A stretch of 64,000 nt of DNA from Lachnospiraceae bacterium (GTDB lineage: Bacteria; Bacillota; Clostridia; Lachnospirales; Lachnospiraceae), in the NCBI GenBank assembly GCA_024403455.1, contig JAKSRR010000003.1, positions 1 to 64,000 of the forward strand. Direction: 5' to 3'. Of this stretch, positions 1 through 7,743 are shown piece by piece; positions within the stretch are counted from its first letter, which is position 1, and each line of letters begins with the position of its first letter. The translations under genes were made by a program, and so were the position numbers. The notes below the pieces were generated by a model. It was not told the DNA's origin. It ran no database searches and saw only the letters and a list, made by a program, of their open reading frames with translations.

Positions 1-47
1 AGATGTCAGAGTTAATTACTCTCTAACAACTACACTTTTATGGTACT

Positions 48-102
48 AAAAAGAGCAGAAGCCGTGTTAAGTGAAGTCACCCTTTCAAACACGATTCTGC
101 TC
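48..102 (-). terminator. Rho-independent terminator of pncB
   Basis: On the minus strand, about 20 nt past the pncB stop, GAGCAGAA-t-CGTGTT pairs with AACACG-gc-TTCTGCTC (arms at 88-102 and 53-68), followed directly by TTTTT (48-52). The stem is about 14 bp with a small bulge. It is well placed to end the pncB transcript. Confidence 0.75.
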
Positions 103-124
103 ATTTTCGTTTTGGATAGAATTT

Positions 125-1321
125 CTAGTTCTCCATTCTCCAGTCAATACAACGCTGCAAATATTCCACATAGGCAGGATTCTTACACATACCTTTTCCG
201 GGAACATCGGAGATTTTAGCAACATCCATACCATTGCAGGCCGTAGTCTTCATAACAATATTGAGTGCCTTTACTTCTGTGTCATTCGAAATATAGGTAC
301 CAATGCCAAAAGCTACTTTTACTCTATCCTTGAAATAGCGATACAGTTTATCTGCTTTTTCGAAATTCAAGCTATCGCTGAATAGTAAGGTCTTTGTTTT
401 AGGATCAATGCCCAGCTCCTCGTAGTGCGCAATCATCTTATCGCCCCACTCATAAGGATCTCCACTATCATGCCTGACACCGCTAAATAATGTTGCAAAG
501 GTAAGCTGGAAGTCCTTTAAGAAGCAATCCGTTGTAATGGCATCCGTCAGTGCTGTTCCATTTAACACACCATACTCTTTCACCCAGGCATTCATCATGT
601 ACCAGTTGGAATATGCTGGATTGTGCTTATGATTTCCTTGTCCTACACACATAATCCATTCGTGAGCCATGGTGCCGATGGGCTTTAAACCATACTTCAT
701 AGCAAGATATACATTGGATGTTCCCACAAATGCGGAATCTTTCGTATTGGCTGCTGCCAATCTTCCCACTGCCATTTCCTGCGCCTCCCTAGAAAGTCTT
801 CTTCGAAGGCCAAACTCACTAAATGCACCAAGCATGAACTCGCCGCTCTCTAAGCGTTTTACCTTTTCATTTAGACGCTCTTCAAAGCTGGCAATCAGCT
901 TCTGATAATCATGTGCCATTCTAAAATACACTTCGTTGACGATAGCTAAGGTAGGAATCTCATACATGGAAGTATTTAACCATGTACCCTTCGCTTCAAT
1001 AGAAAGGCCACAGTCCGCATCGGTCGTAATTTCAAAGTCCTCATATCTTGGTTTCCAAAGTCTAAGGAAATCTACATAAGTTTCTTTTATCCATGCAATA
1101 CCACGTAAATAGGACAATTCTTCTTCTGTAAATCTGAGCTTGCAGTATTCTCGGATTTGATTCTTAACTTCTTCCACCATCTCTGCAGTAAACTGCACAT
1201 CTGTATTGCGGCACTTAAAGGTCCAGGCCGTCTTATAATCACTGAACTGGTGATAAATGGCCTGCCCCATACTGAACTTATACATATCTGTTTCTAATAA
1301 ACTAGTAATAATCGGTTCCAT
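125..1321 (-). CDS. pncB: Nicotinate phosphoribosyltransferase
   Basis: Cytosolic enzyme of NAD salvage: nicotinate plus PRPP (with ATP) gives nicotinate mononucleotide. The 398-residue protein has the family N-terminus (SLLETDMYKFSMGQA), the TMAHEWI segment around residue 218 carrying the conserved histidine that is autophosphorylated in characterised enzymes, and the PRPP/product-site region HDSGDPYEWGDKMI and FGIGTY. Its length matches the short, enterobacterial-type PncB rather than the roughly 485-residue form common in Bacillus. An ATG lies 6 nt upstream (1327), but AGAGAGG at 1329-1335 sits only 1 nt from it and 7 nt from the ATG at 1321, so 1321 is preferred. It has its own promoter and terminator, so it is probably monocistronic. 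Confidence 0.96.
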   Translation of the reverse strand: MEPIITSLLETDMYKFSMGQAIYHQFSDYKTAWTFKCRNTDVQFTAEMVEEVKNQIREYCKLRFTEEELSYLRGIAWIKETYVDFLRLWKPRYEDFEITTDADCGLSIEAKGTWLNTSMYEIPTLAIVNEVYFRMAHDYQKLIASFEERLNEKVKRLESGEFMLGAFSEFGLRRRLSREAQEMAVGRLAAANTKDSAFVGTSNVYLAMKYGLKPIGTMAHEWIMCVGQGNHKHNPAYSNWYMMNAWVKEYGVLNGTALTDAITTDCFLKDFQLTFATLFSGVRHDSGDPYEWGDKMIAHYEELGIDPKTKTLLFSDSLNFEKADKLYRYFKDRVKVAFGIGTYISNDTEVKALNIVMKTTACNGMDVAKISDVPGKGMCKNPAYVEYLQRCIDWRMEN

Positions 1322-1378
1322 ATTCATTCCTCTCTATGTTTTCTTTTTTGTAGCCTTCTTTACCGTAATTCCAGAAAC

Positions 1379-1387
1379 ATTATACCA
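1379..1387 (-). promoter_or_regulatory. Probable pncB promoter (extended -10)
   Basis: Minus-strand TGGTATAAT: a perfect -10 (1379-1384) preceded by TG, about 58 nt upstream of the pncB start. The -35 region is poor, as expected when an extended -10 compensates. Confidence 0.5.
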
Positions 1388-1437
1388 TAGCGCTAACTCC
1401 CACAAAAAACTGGAAATCATTTGTACATCTCTATCTA

Positions 1438-2325
1438 TCAACTCTCTTTGGAATGTATCCTAACATTACATATCACCAATGCCCCCAGCACCATAGCTGC
1501 ACCTATCCATGCACTGATGCTTAAATTCTCATGGTATATAAAGAGTCCCAGAATACTTGCTGTCACTGGCTCGATGGAGGCAATAATGGATGCCTTCCCA
1601 TTTTCCATATTTTTGAGTCCCTTTGTGTAAGCTAAGTAAGGGGTCACAGTGCCTGCAATCCCTAGCACCAACGAAAAGATGATATTTTTTCCACTCCCTA
1701 CTGCAACAGAAAACACTTTCATAGGATTTGTAAAAAAGATCGAGGATAGAGTTGCTATCAAAAATGTATAGAAGGTAATTGTAAATGTGGAATATCCTCG
1801 CTCTATGGCGAATCTGCTAAAAATGGAATATAAGGCATAACCAAAGCCTGAACCAAGTCCAAACAATACGCCACTAACCGTAATCTTCCCATCCCCTGCT
1901 ACAATTCCCGTAACAAGGACGCAGCCAGCAAAGGTCATAAGTAAAGATATCAGTTTTACTTTGCTTAATTTTTCCTTAAAAAGAAAATAGGAAAGCACCA
2001 TCACGATAGCTGGCGCTGTATATAGTAAAATGGCCGCCACGGATAAAGAAGATTCCGCAATGGACTTGAAGTAGCAAAAATTAAAGAAAACAATACTACA
2101 CAAACCAGTACCAATAAAGCACCAGAAATCCTTCATTTTTATCTTAAAGCTTTTTCTGTCAGCAAAAAGAAGAATAAGCGCCATCGATACCGTCGTAAGC
2201 AGTGCACGCAAAAAAACGATATCCATCGCATATAATCCGCCGTCATTCAGTACTCTTACAAAGAATCCTAAACAGCCCCATAATATGCCAGCTATAAGAA
2301 CCAAGAAAACAGAGAGTGTTTTCAT
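1438..2325 (-). CDS. EamA/DMT-family transporter, ten-helix permease
   Basis: A 295-residue integral membrane protein made of two homologous EamA halves (about residues 5-138 and 150-290), each with five predicted helices, as in the drug/metabolite transporter superfamily. The first half begins VFLVLIAGILWGCLGFFVR; the second ends in an IASIEPVTASILGLFIYHE segment, which is the conserved helix 9 signature. Members export or import amino acids, purines or other small metabolites; the substrate cannot be read from sequence. It lies 43 nt downstream of dtd in the same direction and 110 nt upstream of pncB, which has its own promoter. The start is a plain ATG with a GGTGGCGAG site upstream. Confidence 0.9.
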   Translation of the reverse strand: MKTLSVFLVLIAGILWGCLGFFVRVLNDGGLYAMDIVFLRALLTTVSMALILLFADRKSFKIKMKDFWCFIGTGLCSIVFFNFCYFKSIAESSLSVAAILLYTAPAIVMVLSYFLFKEKLSKVKLISLLMTFAGCVLVTGIVAGDGKITVSGVLFGLGSGFGYALYSIFSRFAIERGYSTFTITFYTFLIATLSSIFFTNPMKVFSVAVGSGKNIIFSLVLGIAGTVTPYLAYTKGLKNMENGKASIIASIEPVTASILGLFIYHENLSISAWIGAAMVLGALVICNVRIHSKES

Positions 2326-2368
2326 CTACTCGCCACCATAAAATTCTTTTCTTCCACGAAAAAACAAT

Positions 2369-2815
2369 TTACAACGTATCACTATCCAGCAAAATGGTGA
2401 AGGGACCGTCATTTAGTAAAGCTACCTTCATGTCTGCACCAAATTTTCCCTGGGCCGTCTTATATCCCTGCTGTCTGCAGGAGTCAATAATATAGTCATA
2501 CATCTGCGACGCCATCTCTGGCTTTCCTGCCCCTATAAAGGAGGGCCTGTTTCCACGCTTACAGTCGGCATACAAAGTGAACTGAGAAATCAGTAGAAGT
2601 TCACCGCCTACCGTGTTTAAGTCCAGATTGGTTTTTCCTTCGCTATCTTCAAAAATACGAAGCCCCAACATCTTCTTTATCATTTTATCGGCAATCTCTT
2701 TCGTATCCCCCTCGGCAATCCCTATTAATACCATAAAACCTTTGCCGATGGCCCCTAATACTTCGCCCTCTACCTTTACCGATGCTTCCGTTACTCTCTG
2801 AATCACAAAACGCAT
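2369..2815 (-). CDS. dtd: D-aminoacyl-tRNA deacylase (D-Tyr-tRNA deacylase)
   Basis: Cytosolic proofreading enzyme that hydrolyses D-aminoacyl (and glycyl) groups from mischarged tRNA. The 148-residue length is normal. The N-terminus MRFVIQRVTEASVKV and the two active-site motifs are present: SQFTLYAD (about residues 78-85) and NDGPFTILLDS (about 135-145), equivalent to the family SQxTL and NxGPxT motifs that form the chiral-selective pocket across the dimer. A GGAG site lies 9 nt before the ATG. In many Firmicutes dtd follows relA; no relA is in this window. Confidence 0.96.
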   Translation of the reverse strand: MRFVIQRVTEASVKVEGEVLGAIGKGFMVLIGIAEGDTKEIADKMIKKMLGLRIFEDSEGKTNLDLNTVGGELLLISQFTLYADCKRGNRPSFIGAGKPEMASQMYDYIIDSCRQQGYKTAQGKFGADMKVALLNDGPFTILLDSDTL

Positions 2816-2880
2816 AATTTATATCTCCACTACTAACAGGCCTGTAAGTGACCTGCGACGAATCCTTCGCTACACACTCA

Positions 2881-2886
2881 ATTATA
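2881..2886 (-). promoter_or_regulatory. Possible dtd promoter -10
   Basis: Minus-strand TATAAT at 2881-2886, about 65 nt upstream of dtd; TTGTTG at a 16-nt spacing is a weak -35 candidate. Confidence 0.35.
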
Positions 2887-2902
2887 CTCACATACGTCCA
2901 AA

Positions 2903-2922
2903 CAACAACCCACCTGTTGTTG
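2903..2922 (-). terminator. Weak hairpin downstream of comEC
   Basis: CAACAAC (2903-2909) pairs with GTTGTTG (2916-2922) around a 6-nt loop, about 42 nt past the comEC stop. The following minus-strand bases TTTGG give only a short U-tract, so termination is uncertain. The same arm overlaps the possible -35 of dtd. Confidence 0.3.
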
Positions 2923-2964
2923 CCAATGTAAGCACAAAAGCCATGTCATAAATCGCTCTCTGCA

Positions 2965-5127
2965 TTAATGGTTCAAAAATGGATAGACCTTCATTTGCCC
3001 ATGCTTCCAAGCTGCGGTAATTGCCCCTTTCTCATCCGTTCTATAGACTTGCGTCCCCACTACAGCTAATTTATACAAAACTTCTGGATGTGGATGCCCA
3101 TACCGATTCCTTGCCCCTACAGAAATAATGGACACCTCCGGCGAAACCATTCGTAAAAAACCCTCCTCGCTGGAATACTTAGAACCATGATGCCCCACCT
3201 TTAGTATTTCTAGGGAGTGCTCCTCACAAAGTTTCATAAAAAGTGGCGACTGCATCAAAACCGCTTCCGTCTCCTTCGTAGCATCGCCCGTAAATAGCAA
3301 ATCAAAAGTCTCGTCTTCTTGTTTTCCTGCAGAAAACCAGAGCACTAAAGAAGCCGCATTCACATCTGCATAATACTCTTCAAATACAGGATTCACACAA
3401 ATCATCTGCCAATTTTTCGCACCAATACCTTCTCCGTCCTTTAGCAGATACACCGGAATCTGCCTGCGATTTGCAAGTGCAAGCAGTTCTTCTGCTTCCT
3501 GTTCAATTCCATTTGTATTCGGCAAAATGATTTTATCAATCCGAAGTCTGCAGTTTTCCCACTCCTCATCTAAAATTGAGCATAGTCCGCTCATGTGATC
3601 AGCATCCGGATGGGTAACAAACCACGTATCTATGTGTGTAATTCCCTGTGCTTCCAAAAATGGAATCAATTGATACTTTGCCAGCTTCTGATTAGATGTG
3701 GAACCTCCATCGATCATCATGACTGCTTCCTTTGTACTGATACATATCCCATCTCCCTGACCTACATCTAAAAAGGTCACCTTAACACCATTCCTTGGGT
3801 GCATACATACCACAAGGAGTACCGCTGCCAAAACAACATATTTCATAACTTCTCGAAGACGTTTTCTCAAAAGATACAACAATATTAACATTCCATAAAA
3901 AAATAACAGCTTCCATAACGCTGGCTTTCCGAAACAGAGCCTGCTTCCCGGTAGTTTTAAAGAAATATCACATGCCTTCTCATAAACATACAAAATCCAT
4001 CGCACCGGCATGGAAAACACCTTGGCTAAAGGTAAACAAAAACCGCCTAATGCCATCGATAGAACTGCTAACGGCAGCAAAAAAGACATGAGTGGAATTA
4101 CCAGCAGATTTAAAAGCATACTGTAAGGCGAATAAACATAGTAGAAATAAAGCACCATCGGCAAACTATAAAGTCCAAACAGGATACTACTAACGACGGC
4201 TATTACAATTCTCCCCTTCCATCTTTTTCCAAACCTCTCCTGCAGCCTATCTGTAAAAACAGGAATCACTCCCATAAAACCAAGAACCGCAAAGAAGGAC
4301 ATCCAAAATCCCGCATTATAAACAACATAAGGTTCGTGTAATACCAGCATTGTCGCTGCCAATAGCAGTGCAGTAAGCGGATCATTATTCTTCTTGATTA
4401 GCTTTGCTACCATTACAAAAAGAAGCATTACTGTTGCCCTTACAGATGATGCTGACGCCCCGCAAAGTATACAGTACACAATAATCACCATCGACACCAA
4501 AGGTACCGCAACACTATTCGGTAAAGTCAGTTTTTTTAGTAATTTAAACAATCCCATTCCAAGAAAGGAAATATGTAATCCGCTTATAGCCAGAATGTGT
4601 GAAATCCCACCGTCCTGAAATAGATTCTTAACTTCCTCATCCAGCGTGCCTTTTTCTCCTAAAAGCATGGCATCAATGATTCCTGCTTCCTTTTCTGGAT
4701 ATACTTTTGCGATATTGCTTCTACAGTGCATTTTAAGTCGCCAGATTGTTTCTACCATGGAGCTGTTATCAGTTACTACATCCACCAACTGACATTCTCC
4801 CATAGCAAAAGAAAGCCCCATAGAGGCCTTATATGTATGATAATCAAATGCACCCGGATTGGTTGCTCTGCTATATGGCTTCGCCTTACCGCAAATTTCC
4901 ACATAAGAACCAAGGGCTGGCAACTCCCCATAAGCAATCGTGCATTCTACCTTATTCACTTTTTCTTCGTTGGAATCTCTATCATCACAGAACGTGATGT
5001 TATCCAGGATGAGAACCTGCGAATCTGTATTTTTTCCTACAACTTTTCCCCGAAGGTGAATCTCTTCACCATACTGAACCCTGCTTTCAGGAACACCCCT
5101 AGAAAAAGTAATCAGGATAATCGTCAC
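2965..5127 (-). CDS. comEC: ComEC/Rec2 DNA-uptake channel protein
   Basis: Membrane channel that carries single-stranded DNA across the cytoplasmic membrane in natural transformation. Seen: an OB-like N-terminal region (residues 15-120), the ComEC competence domain (about 145-430) with LAISGLHISFLG at 179-190 and many helices, then a metallo-beta-lactamase-like domain (448-720) with FLDVGQGDG (452-460) and the metal motif THPDADHMSG (His506, Asp508, Asp510, His511). At 720 residues from a GTG start it is somewhat short. The frame stays open upstream to a TAG, adding a further possible helix (RPIASLCTCILV), but no ATG is in that frame; the best RBS/ATG pair (5184-5190 and 5177-5179) is one frame off. 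The 5' end is therefore unsure. It follows a kinase-regulator pair and a ComEA-like gene. Confidence 0.93.
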   Translation of the reverse strand: MTIILITFSRGVPESRVQYGEEIHLRGKVVGKNTDSQVLILDNITFCDDRDSNEEKVNKVECTIAYGELPALGSYVEICGKAKPYSRATNPGAFDYHTYKASMGLSFAMGECQLVDVVTDNSSMVETIWRLKMHCRSNIAKVYPEKEAGIIDAMLLGEKGTLDEEVKNLFQDGGISHILAISGLHISFLGMGLFKLLKKLTLPNSVAVPLVSMVIIVYCILCGASASSVRATVMLLFVMVAKLIKKNNDPLTALLLAATMLVLHEPYVVYNAGFWMSFFAVLGFMGVIPVFTDRLQERFGKRWKGRIVIAVVSSILFGLYSLPMVLYFYYVYSPYSMLLNLLVIPLMSFLLPLAVLSMALGGFCLPLAKVFSMPVRWILYVYEKACDISLKLPGSRLCFGKPALWKLLFFYGMLILLYLLRKRLREVMKYVVLAAVLLVVCMHPRNGVKVTFLDVGQGDGICISTKEAVMMIDGGSTSNQKLAKYQLIPFLEAQGITHIDTWFVTHPDADHMSGLCSILDEEWENCRLRIDKIILPNTNGIEQEAEELLALANRRQIPVYLLKDGEGIGAKNWQMICVNPVFEEYYADVNAASLVLWFSAGKQEDETFDLLFTGDATKETEAVLMQSPLFMKLCEEHSLEILKVGHHGSKYSSEEGFLRMVSPEVSIISVGARNRYGHPHPEVLYKLAVVGTQVYRTDEKGAITAAWKHGQMKVYPFLNH

Positions 5128-5183
5128 CAGAATACAAGTACATAGACTGGCAATTGGTCTTAGTATTTTAATACTCCATAAGA

Positions 5184-5190
5184 CTCCTTT
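5184..5190 (-). promoter_or_regulatory. Ribosome site upstream of comEC, with out-of-frame ATG
   Basis: Minus-strand AAAGGAG lies 4 nt before ATG-GAG-TAT-TAA (start codon at 5177-5179), which stops after three codons. Removing one base in GAGTATT would join this ATG to the comEC frame as MEIKILRPIAS. As written, comEC must use a rare start codon or the GTG at 5127. Confidence 0.5.
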
Positions 5191-5242
5191 CCGCAGCCAT
5201 CCCTACATAGCTGCTTCGTCACTCCAGTTATTTTTTAATATT

Positions 5243-5346
5243 ATGATACAAGGGTCAAAAGCCTTGAAGACTCGATGAGCTTGCTCATAAGAGTCTGAAA
5301 ATGAGCGGATTTCGAATGTTTTTAAAGATTTCGACACTAGTATCAT
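5243..5346 (-). other. Nested inverted repeats between kinase gene and comEC
   Basis: An inner hairpin GACTC-g-ATGAGC-tt-GCTCAT-aa-GAGTC (5269-5295) lies inside an outer pair ATGATAC (5243-5249) and GTATCAT (5340-5346). It occupies most of the 220-bp gap between the kinase stop and comEC. No U-tract follows, so it is not a standard terminator; it could be an mRNA processing or attenuation structure. Confidence 0.35.
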
Positions 5347-5347
5347 T

Positions 5348-6478
5348 TTATCGTTCCAGCACACCTGCATTTTTTAATGGCAGTGTCACCGTGAAGGTGG
5401 TTCCCTCACCTACCACAGAGGTAACTTTGATACTTCCCTTGTGCAAAAGAACAATCTTCTTGGTAATTGCTAGTCCTAGACCGGAACCTTCTATGGTCGT
5501 GGAGTGGGATTTATCCCCTCTATAAAAGCGCTCAAATACCCGGTCAATATCCTTTTCTGGAATTCCCAGGCCAGAATCTTCTACCGTAATAATCGCATTC
5601 ACATGATTAGCATCTAGGCTGGTTTTTACATAGCCCTTCTGCTTATTATATTTAATCCCATTTTCAATGAGATTCATAAATACCTGCGCCATTTTGATGG
5701 AATCAATCTCTGCAGTTACCTTACGATTGCTCTCCAATATAAGATCAATATCCTTGTCTCTCGCAATATATTTTAACTGCTTAATGACATCCTCTGCCAA
5801 CTTCTCAAGGTCAGTAGGCTCTGTATGTAAGGAGCCTGCCCCCTCCTCCATACGTGCCAATCGCATGAGATCATCAATCGTCTTTGTTTCTCTGTCAATT
5901 TCGCCTGCAATATCCCCCATAAATTCCCTATATAATTCCACAGGAGCATTCTCCTGAATCAAAAGGGAATCTGCCAGAACCTTCATACTAGTAAGCGGTG
6001 TTTTGAGCTCATGGGATACGTTGGAAACAAACTCCTGTCTGGAGGTTTCCACCTGAGATAGTCTATCCTGCATAGTGCGAAAGGCTTCGACCATGCCCTC
6101 TGTCTCCAAATAAGTCGCTTTAGGAACAGATGCCTCCTCATAGGAAGCGGAGGCTCTCATCTGATTTACTACTTCTTCAAAAGGACGAAGGGAAAGAAGC
6201 GCTAGAAGTGCTGCCAAGGCTACACATACAGCCATAACAACAATTGCGTAAATATTAGCCTGACGGGCTGCTTCTTCTGACAACTTTAAAAAATCCGCTT
6301 CCGCCAAGGAACCAGCTGTCACAAGCTTCCTCAATGAATCATTATACGCAAGGAGAATTCCCTCTCTGAGAAGAAGGGTAATGAATAAACCTACAAGAAC
6401 AATAACACAAAAAAGACGAACTTTAAAAGAACGAAATACACGGGGCAGTCCCACAGAATTCTTTTGCATACTTCGCAT
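5348..6478 (-). CDS. Sensor histidine kinase, two-helix membrane type
   Basis: Partner kinase of the adjacent OmpR-type regulator. The 376 residues comprise a first helix (about 21-40), a short extracellular loop of only 35-40 residues, a second helix (76-98), a HAMP-like linker, HisKA with the phosphoacceptor in SNVSHELKTP (His156), and HATPase_c with the N box MNLIENGIKY, G1 VEDSGLGIP, the F segment VFERFYRGD and G2 GSGLGLAITKKI. The tiny loop suggests sensing inside or near the membrane rather than a ligand-binding domain, as in PhoR/WalK-reduced kinases. It starts 14 nt after the regulator gene and shares its transcript. The signal and targets are not readable from sequence. Confidence 0.94.
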   Translation of the reverse strand: MRSMQKNSVGLPRVFRSFKVRLFCVIVLVGLFITLLLREGILLAYNDSLRKLVTAGSLAEADFLKLSEEAARQANIYAIVVMAVCVALAALLALLSLRPFEEVVNQMRASASYEEASVPKATYLETEGMVEAFRTMQDRLSQVETSRQEFVSNVSHELKTPLTSMKVLADSLLIQENAPVELYREFMGDIAGEIDRETKTIDDLMRLARMEEGAGSLHTEPTDLEKLAEDVIKQLKYIARDKDIDLILESNRKVTAEIDSIKMAQVFMNLIENGIKYNKQKGYVKTSLDANHVNAIITVEDSGLGIPEKDIDRVFERFYRGDKSHSTTIEGSGLGLAITKKIVLLHKGSIKVTSVVGEGTTFTVTLPLKNAGVLER

Positions 6479-6492
6479 GAATCCTTTCTAAA

Positions 6493-7185
6493 CTATCCCT
6501 GATAATAATATCCCTGTCCCCATTTCGTACGAACATACATGGGCTCAGAAGGGGAAACCTCAATCTTCTCACGAAGTCTTCTCATATGCACGTCCACAGT
6601 ACGAACATCAGCCTTCACATCGGCACCCCAAACAAGGCGGAGAAGTTCATCTCTGCCAAAAACCTTTCCAGGGGACTCTACAAGAAGGGAAAGAAGATCA
6701 AACTCTTTACTGGTTAATGGCTTTTCAACACCAGCAATATAAAGTCTACGATTATCCTTCTCAAAACGGAAATCGCCATTCACTACAACCAGGGAATCAT
6801 CTTCCTTCGTCTTCTTATAATTTTCCATTCGACGAAGATGTGCCTTCACTCTGGCTTTCACTTCCAAAACATTAAACGGCTTTGTAATATAATCGTCAGC
6901 ACCAAATTCAAGGCCAGTAATCTTATCCATAGCCTCACCCTTGGCAGTCAGCATAATAATAGGAATATCAGAAAATGCACGTACTTCCTGACATACTTCC
7001 AAACCATCCTTCTGAGGTAACATTAAATCTAGCAGTACTAAATCAAATCTGCCTTCCTTAATTTTCTCTAACGCTTCTTCGCCATCATATGCTTCTTCCG
7101 TAGAGATCCCATCTGACTCAAGAACTACCTTAAGCCCCTTAATAATATTCTTTTCATCATCTACGATTAATACTTTTCTTGCCAT
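6493..7185 (-). CDS. OmpR/PhoB-family response regulator
   Basis: A 230-residue two-domain regulator: receiver domain (1-118) with acidic pocket VDDE (residues 8-11), phosphoacceptor in LVLLDLMLP (Asp53), the conserved Thr of IIMLTAKGE and the Lys of DYITKPF, then a winged-helix DNA-binding domain (about 130-228) ending TVDVHMRRLREKIE...YVRTKWGQGYYY. It is cotranscribed with the downstream kinase (14 nt gap) and lies 16 nt after the ComEA-like gene. Similar in overall make-up to PhoP/WalR-type regulators, but the regulon cannot be inferred. Its position between comEA-like and comEC raises the possibility that it controls DNA-uptake genes. Confidence 0.95.
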   Translation of the reverse strand: MARKVLIVDDEKNIIKGLKVVLESDGISTEEAYDGEEALEKIKEGRFDLVLLDLMLPQKDGLEVCQEVRAFSDIPIIMLTAKGEAMDKITGLEFGADDYITKPFNVLEVKARVKAHLRRMENYKKTKEDDSLVVVNGDFRFEKDNRRLYIAGVEKPLTSKEFDLLSLLVESPGKVFGRDELLRLVWGADVKADVRTVDVHMRRLREKIEVSPSEPMYVRTKWGQGYYYQG

Positions 7186-7201
7186 CTGTCTTCTCGTCTT
7201 T

Positions 7202-7630
7202 CTACTGGACTGTTATCTGTTCTTTGATGCGACGATATATCCCCTCGCCAATGCCATAGACCTTCATAATGTCTTCTGGCTCTTGAAATGCTCCATAGGT
7301 ATCCCTATAAGCAATCACTGCTTCTGCTCGTACTTTGCCAATCCCATTCAGGCTCATAAGTTCCGCGCAGGTTGCTGTATTAATATTAATCTTTCCATCT
7401 GGAATAGCTTCTGTATTCTCTAGGCTACTCATCTCAGCACTACTAGAATCCTCAGCCCCATCGAAAGCCACTGTCTCCTCTTCTAAAGCGGTCGACTCTT
7501 CCTGCTGTGAAGCACTCATACTCGTAGGCTCATAGAGCTGTGCGCCTACCATCTCTGCCCTGTTTCCACATCCTGTTAAAAAGATTAATAAACAACAAAT
7601 ACTACAGAAATATTGATAAATCTTATACAA
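7202..7630 (-). CDS. ComEA-like helix-hairpin-helix lipoprotein
   Basis: A 142-residue exported protein: hydrophobic signal with lipobox LTGC (Cys21), an acidic Ser/Glu-rich linker (about 30-78), and a tandem helix-hairpin-helix DNA-binding domain (79-142) with the family signature ININTATCAELMSLNGIG followed by a second GIG turn (VYGIGEGIYRRI). ComEA-family proteins bind incoming double-stranded DNA outside the membrane and hand it to ComEC; most have a single membrane helix, and here a lipid anchor would serve. The start is TTG at 7628-7630, supported by AAAAGGGG (7638-7645) at 7-nt spacing; no ATG fits. That ribosome site lies in one arm of a hairpin. First gene of a comEA-regulator-kinase-comEC string. 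Confidence 0.88.
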   Translation of the reverse strand: MYKIYQYFCSICCLLIFLTGCGNRAEMVGAQLYEPTSMSASQQEESTALEEETVAFDGAEDSSSAEMSSLENTEAIPDGKININTATCAELMSLNGIGKVRAEAVIAYRDTYGAFQEPEDIMKVYGIGEGIYRRIKEQITVQ

Positions 7631-7666
7631 TTTTCAACCCCTTTTGATATTTTGTACATCAAAAGG
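7628..7666 (-). promoter_or_regulatory. Hairpin that can mask the comEA-like ribosome site
   Basis: On the mRNA, CCTTTTGAT (7658-7666) pairs perfectly with ATCAAAAGG (7640-7648) across a 9-nt loop. The 3' arm runs into the AAAAGGGG Shine-Dalgarno (7638-7645), followed after 7 nt by the TTG start. Folding would hide the ribosome site. Confidence 0.5.
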
Positions 7667-7694
7667 CTTCTCTGACAATATATAATTTTATGAT

Positions 7695-7723
7695 ACTTTC
7701 CTAAAACTTGCAAGGAAAGTTTT
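7695..7723 (-). terminator. Possible terminator of the arginine operon
   Basis: Two alternative pairings exist in the minus transcript past the solute-binding protein gene: ACTTTCCT/AGGAAAGT (7713-7720 with 7695-7702) and AAAACTT/AAGTTTT (7717-7723 with 7703-7709), the second ending in TTTT. The U-tract is short, so efficiency is doubtful. Confidence 0.3.
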
Positions 7724-7743
7724 ACGAAATTATTATAATTTTA

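Noticed and set aside
71-385. Open frames antisense to pncB and to many other genes
   Set aside because: They mirror codon structure of strong genes and have no signals of their own.
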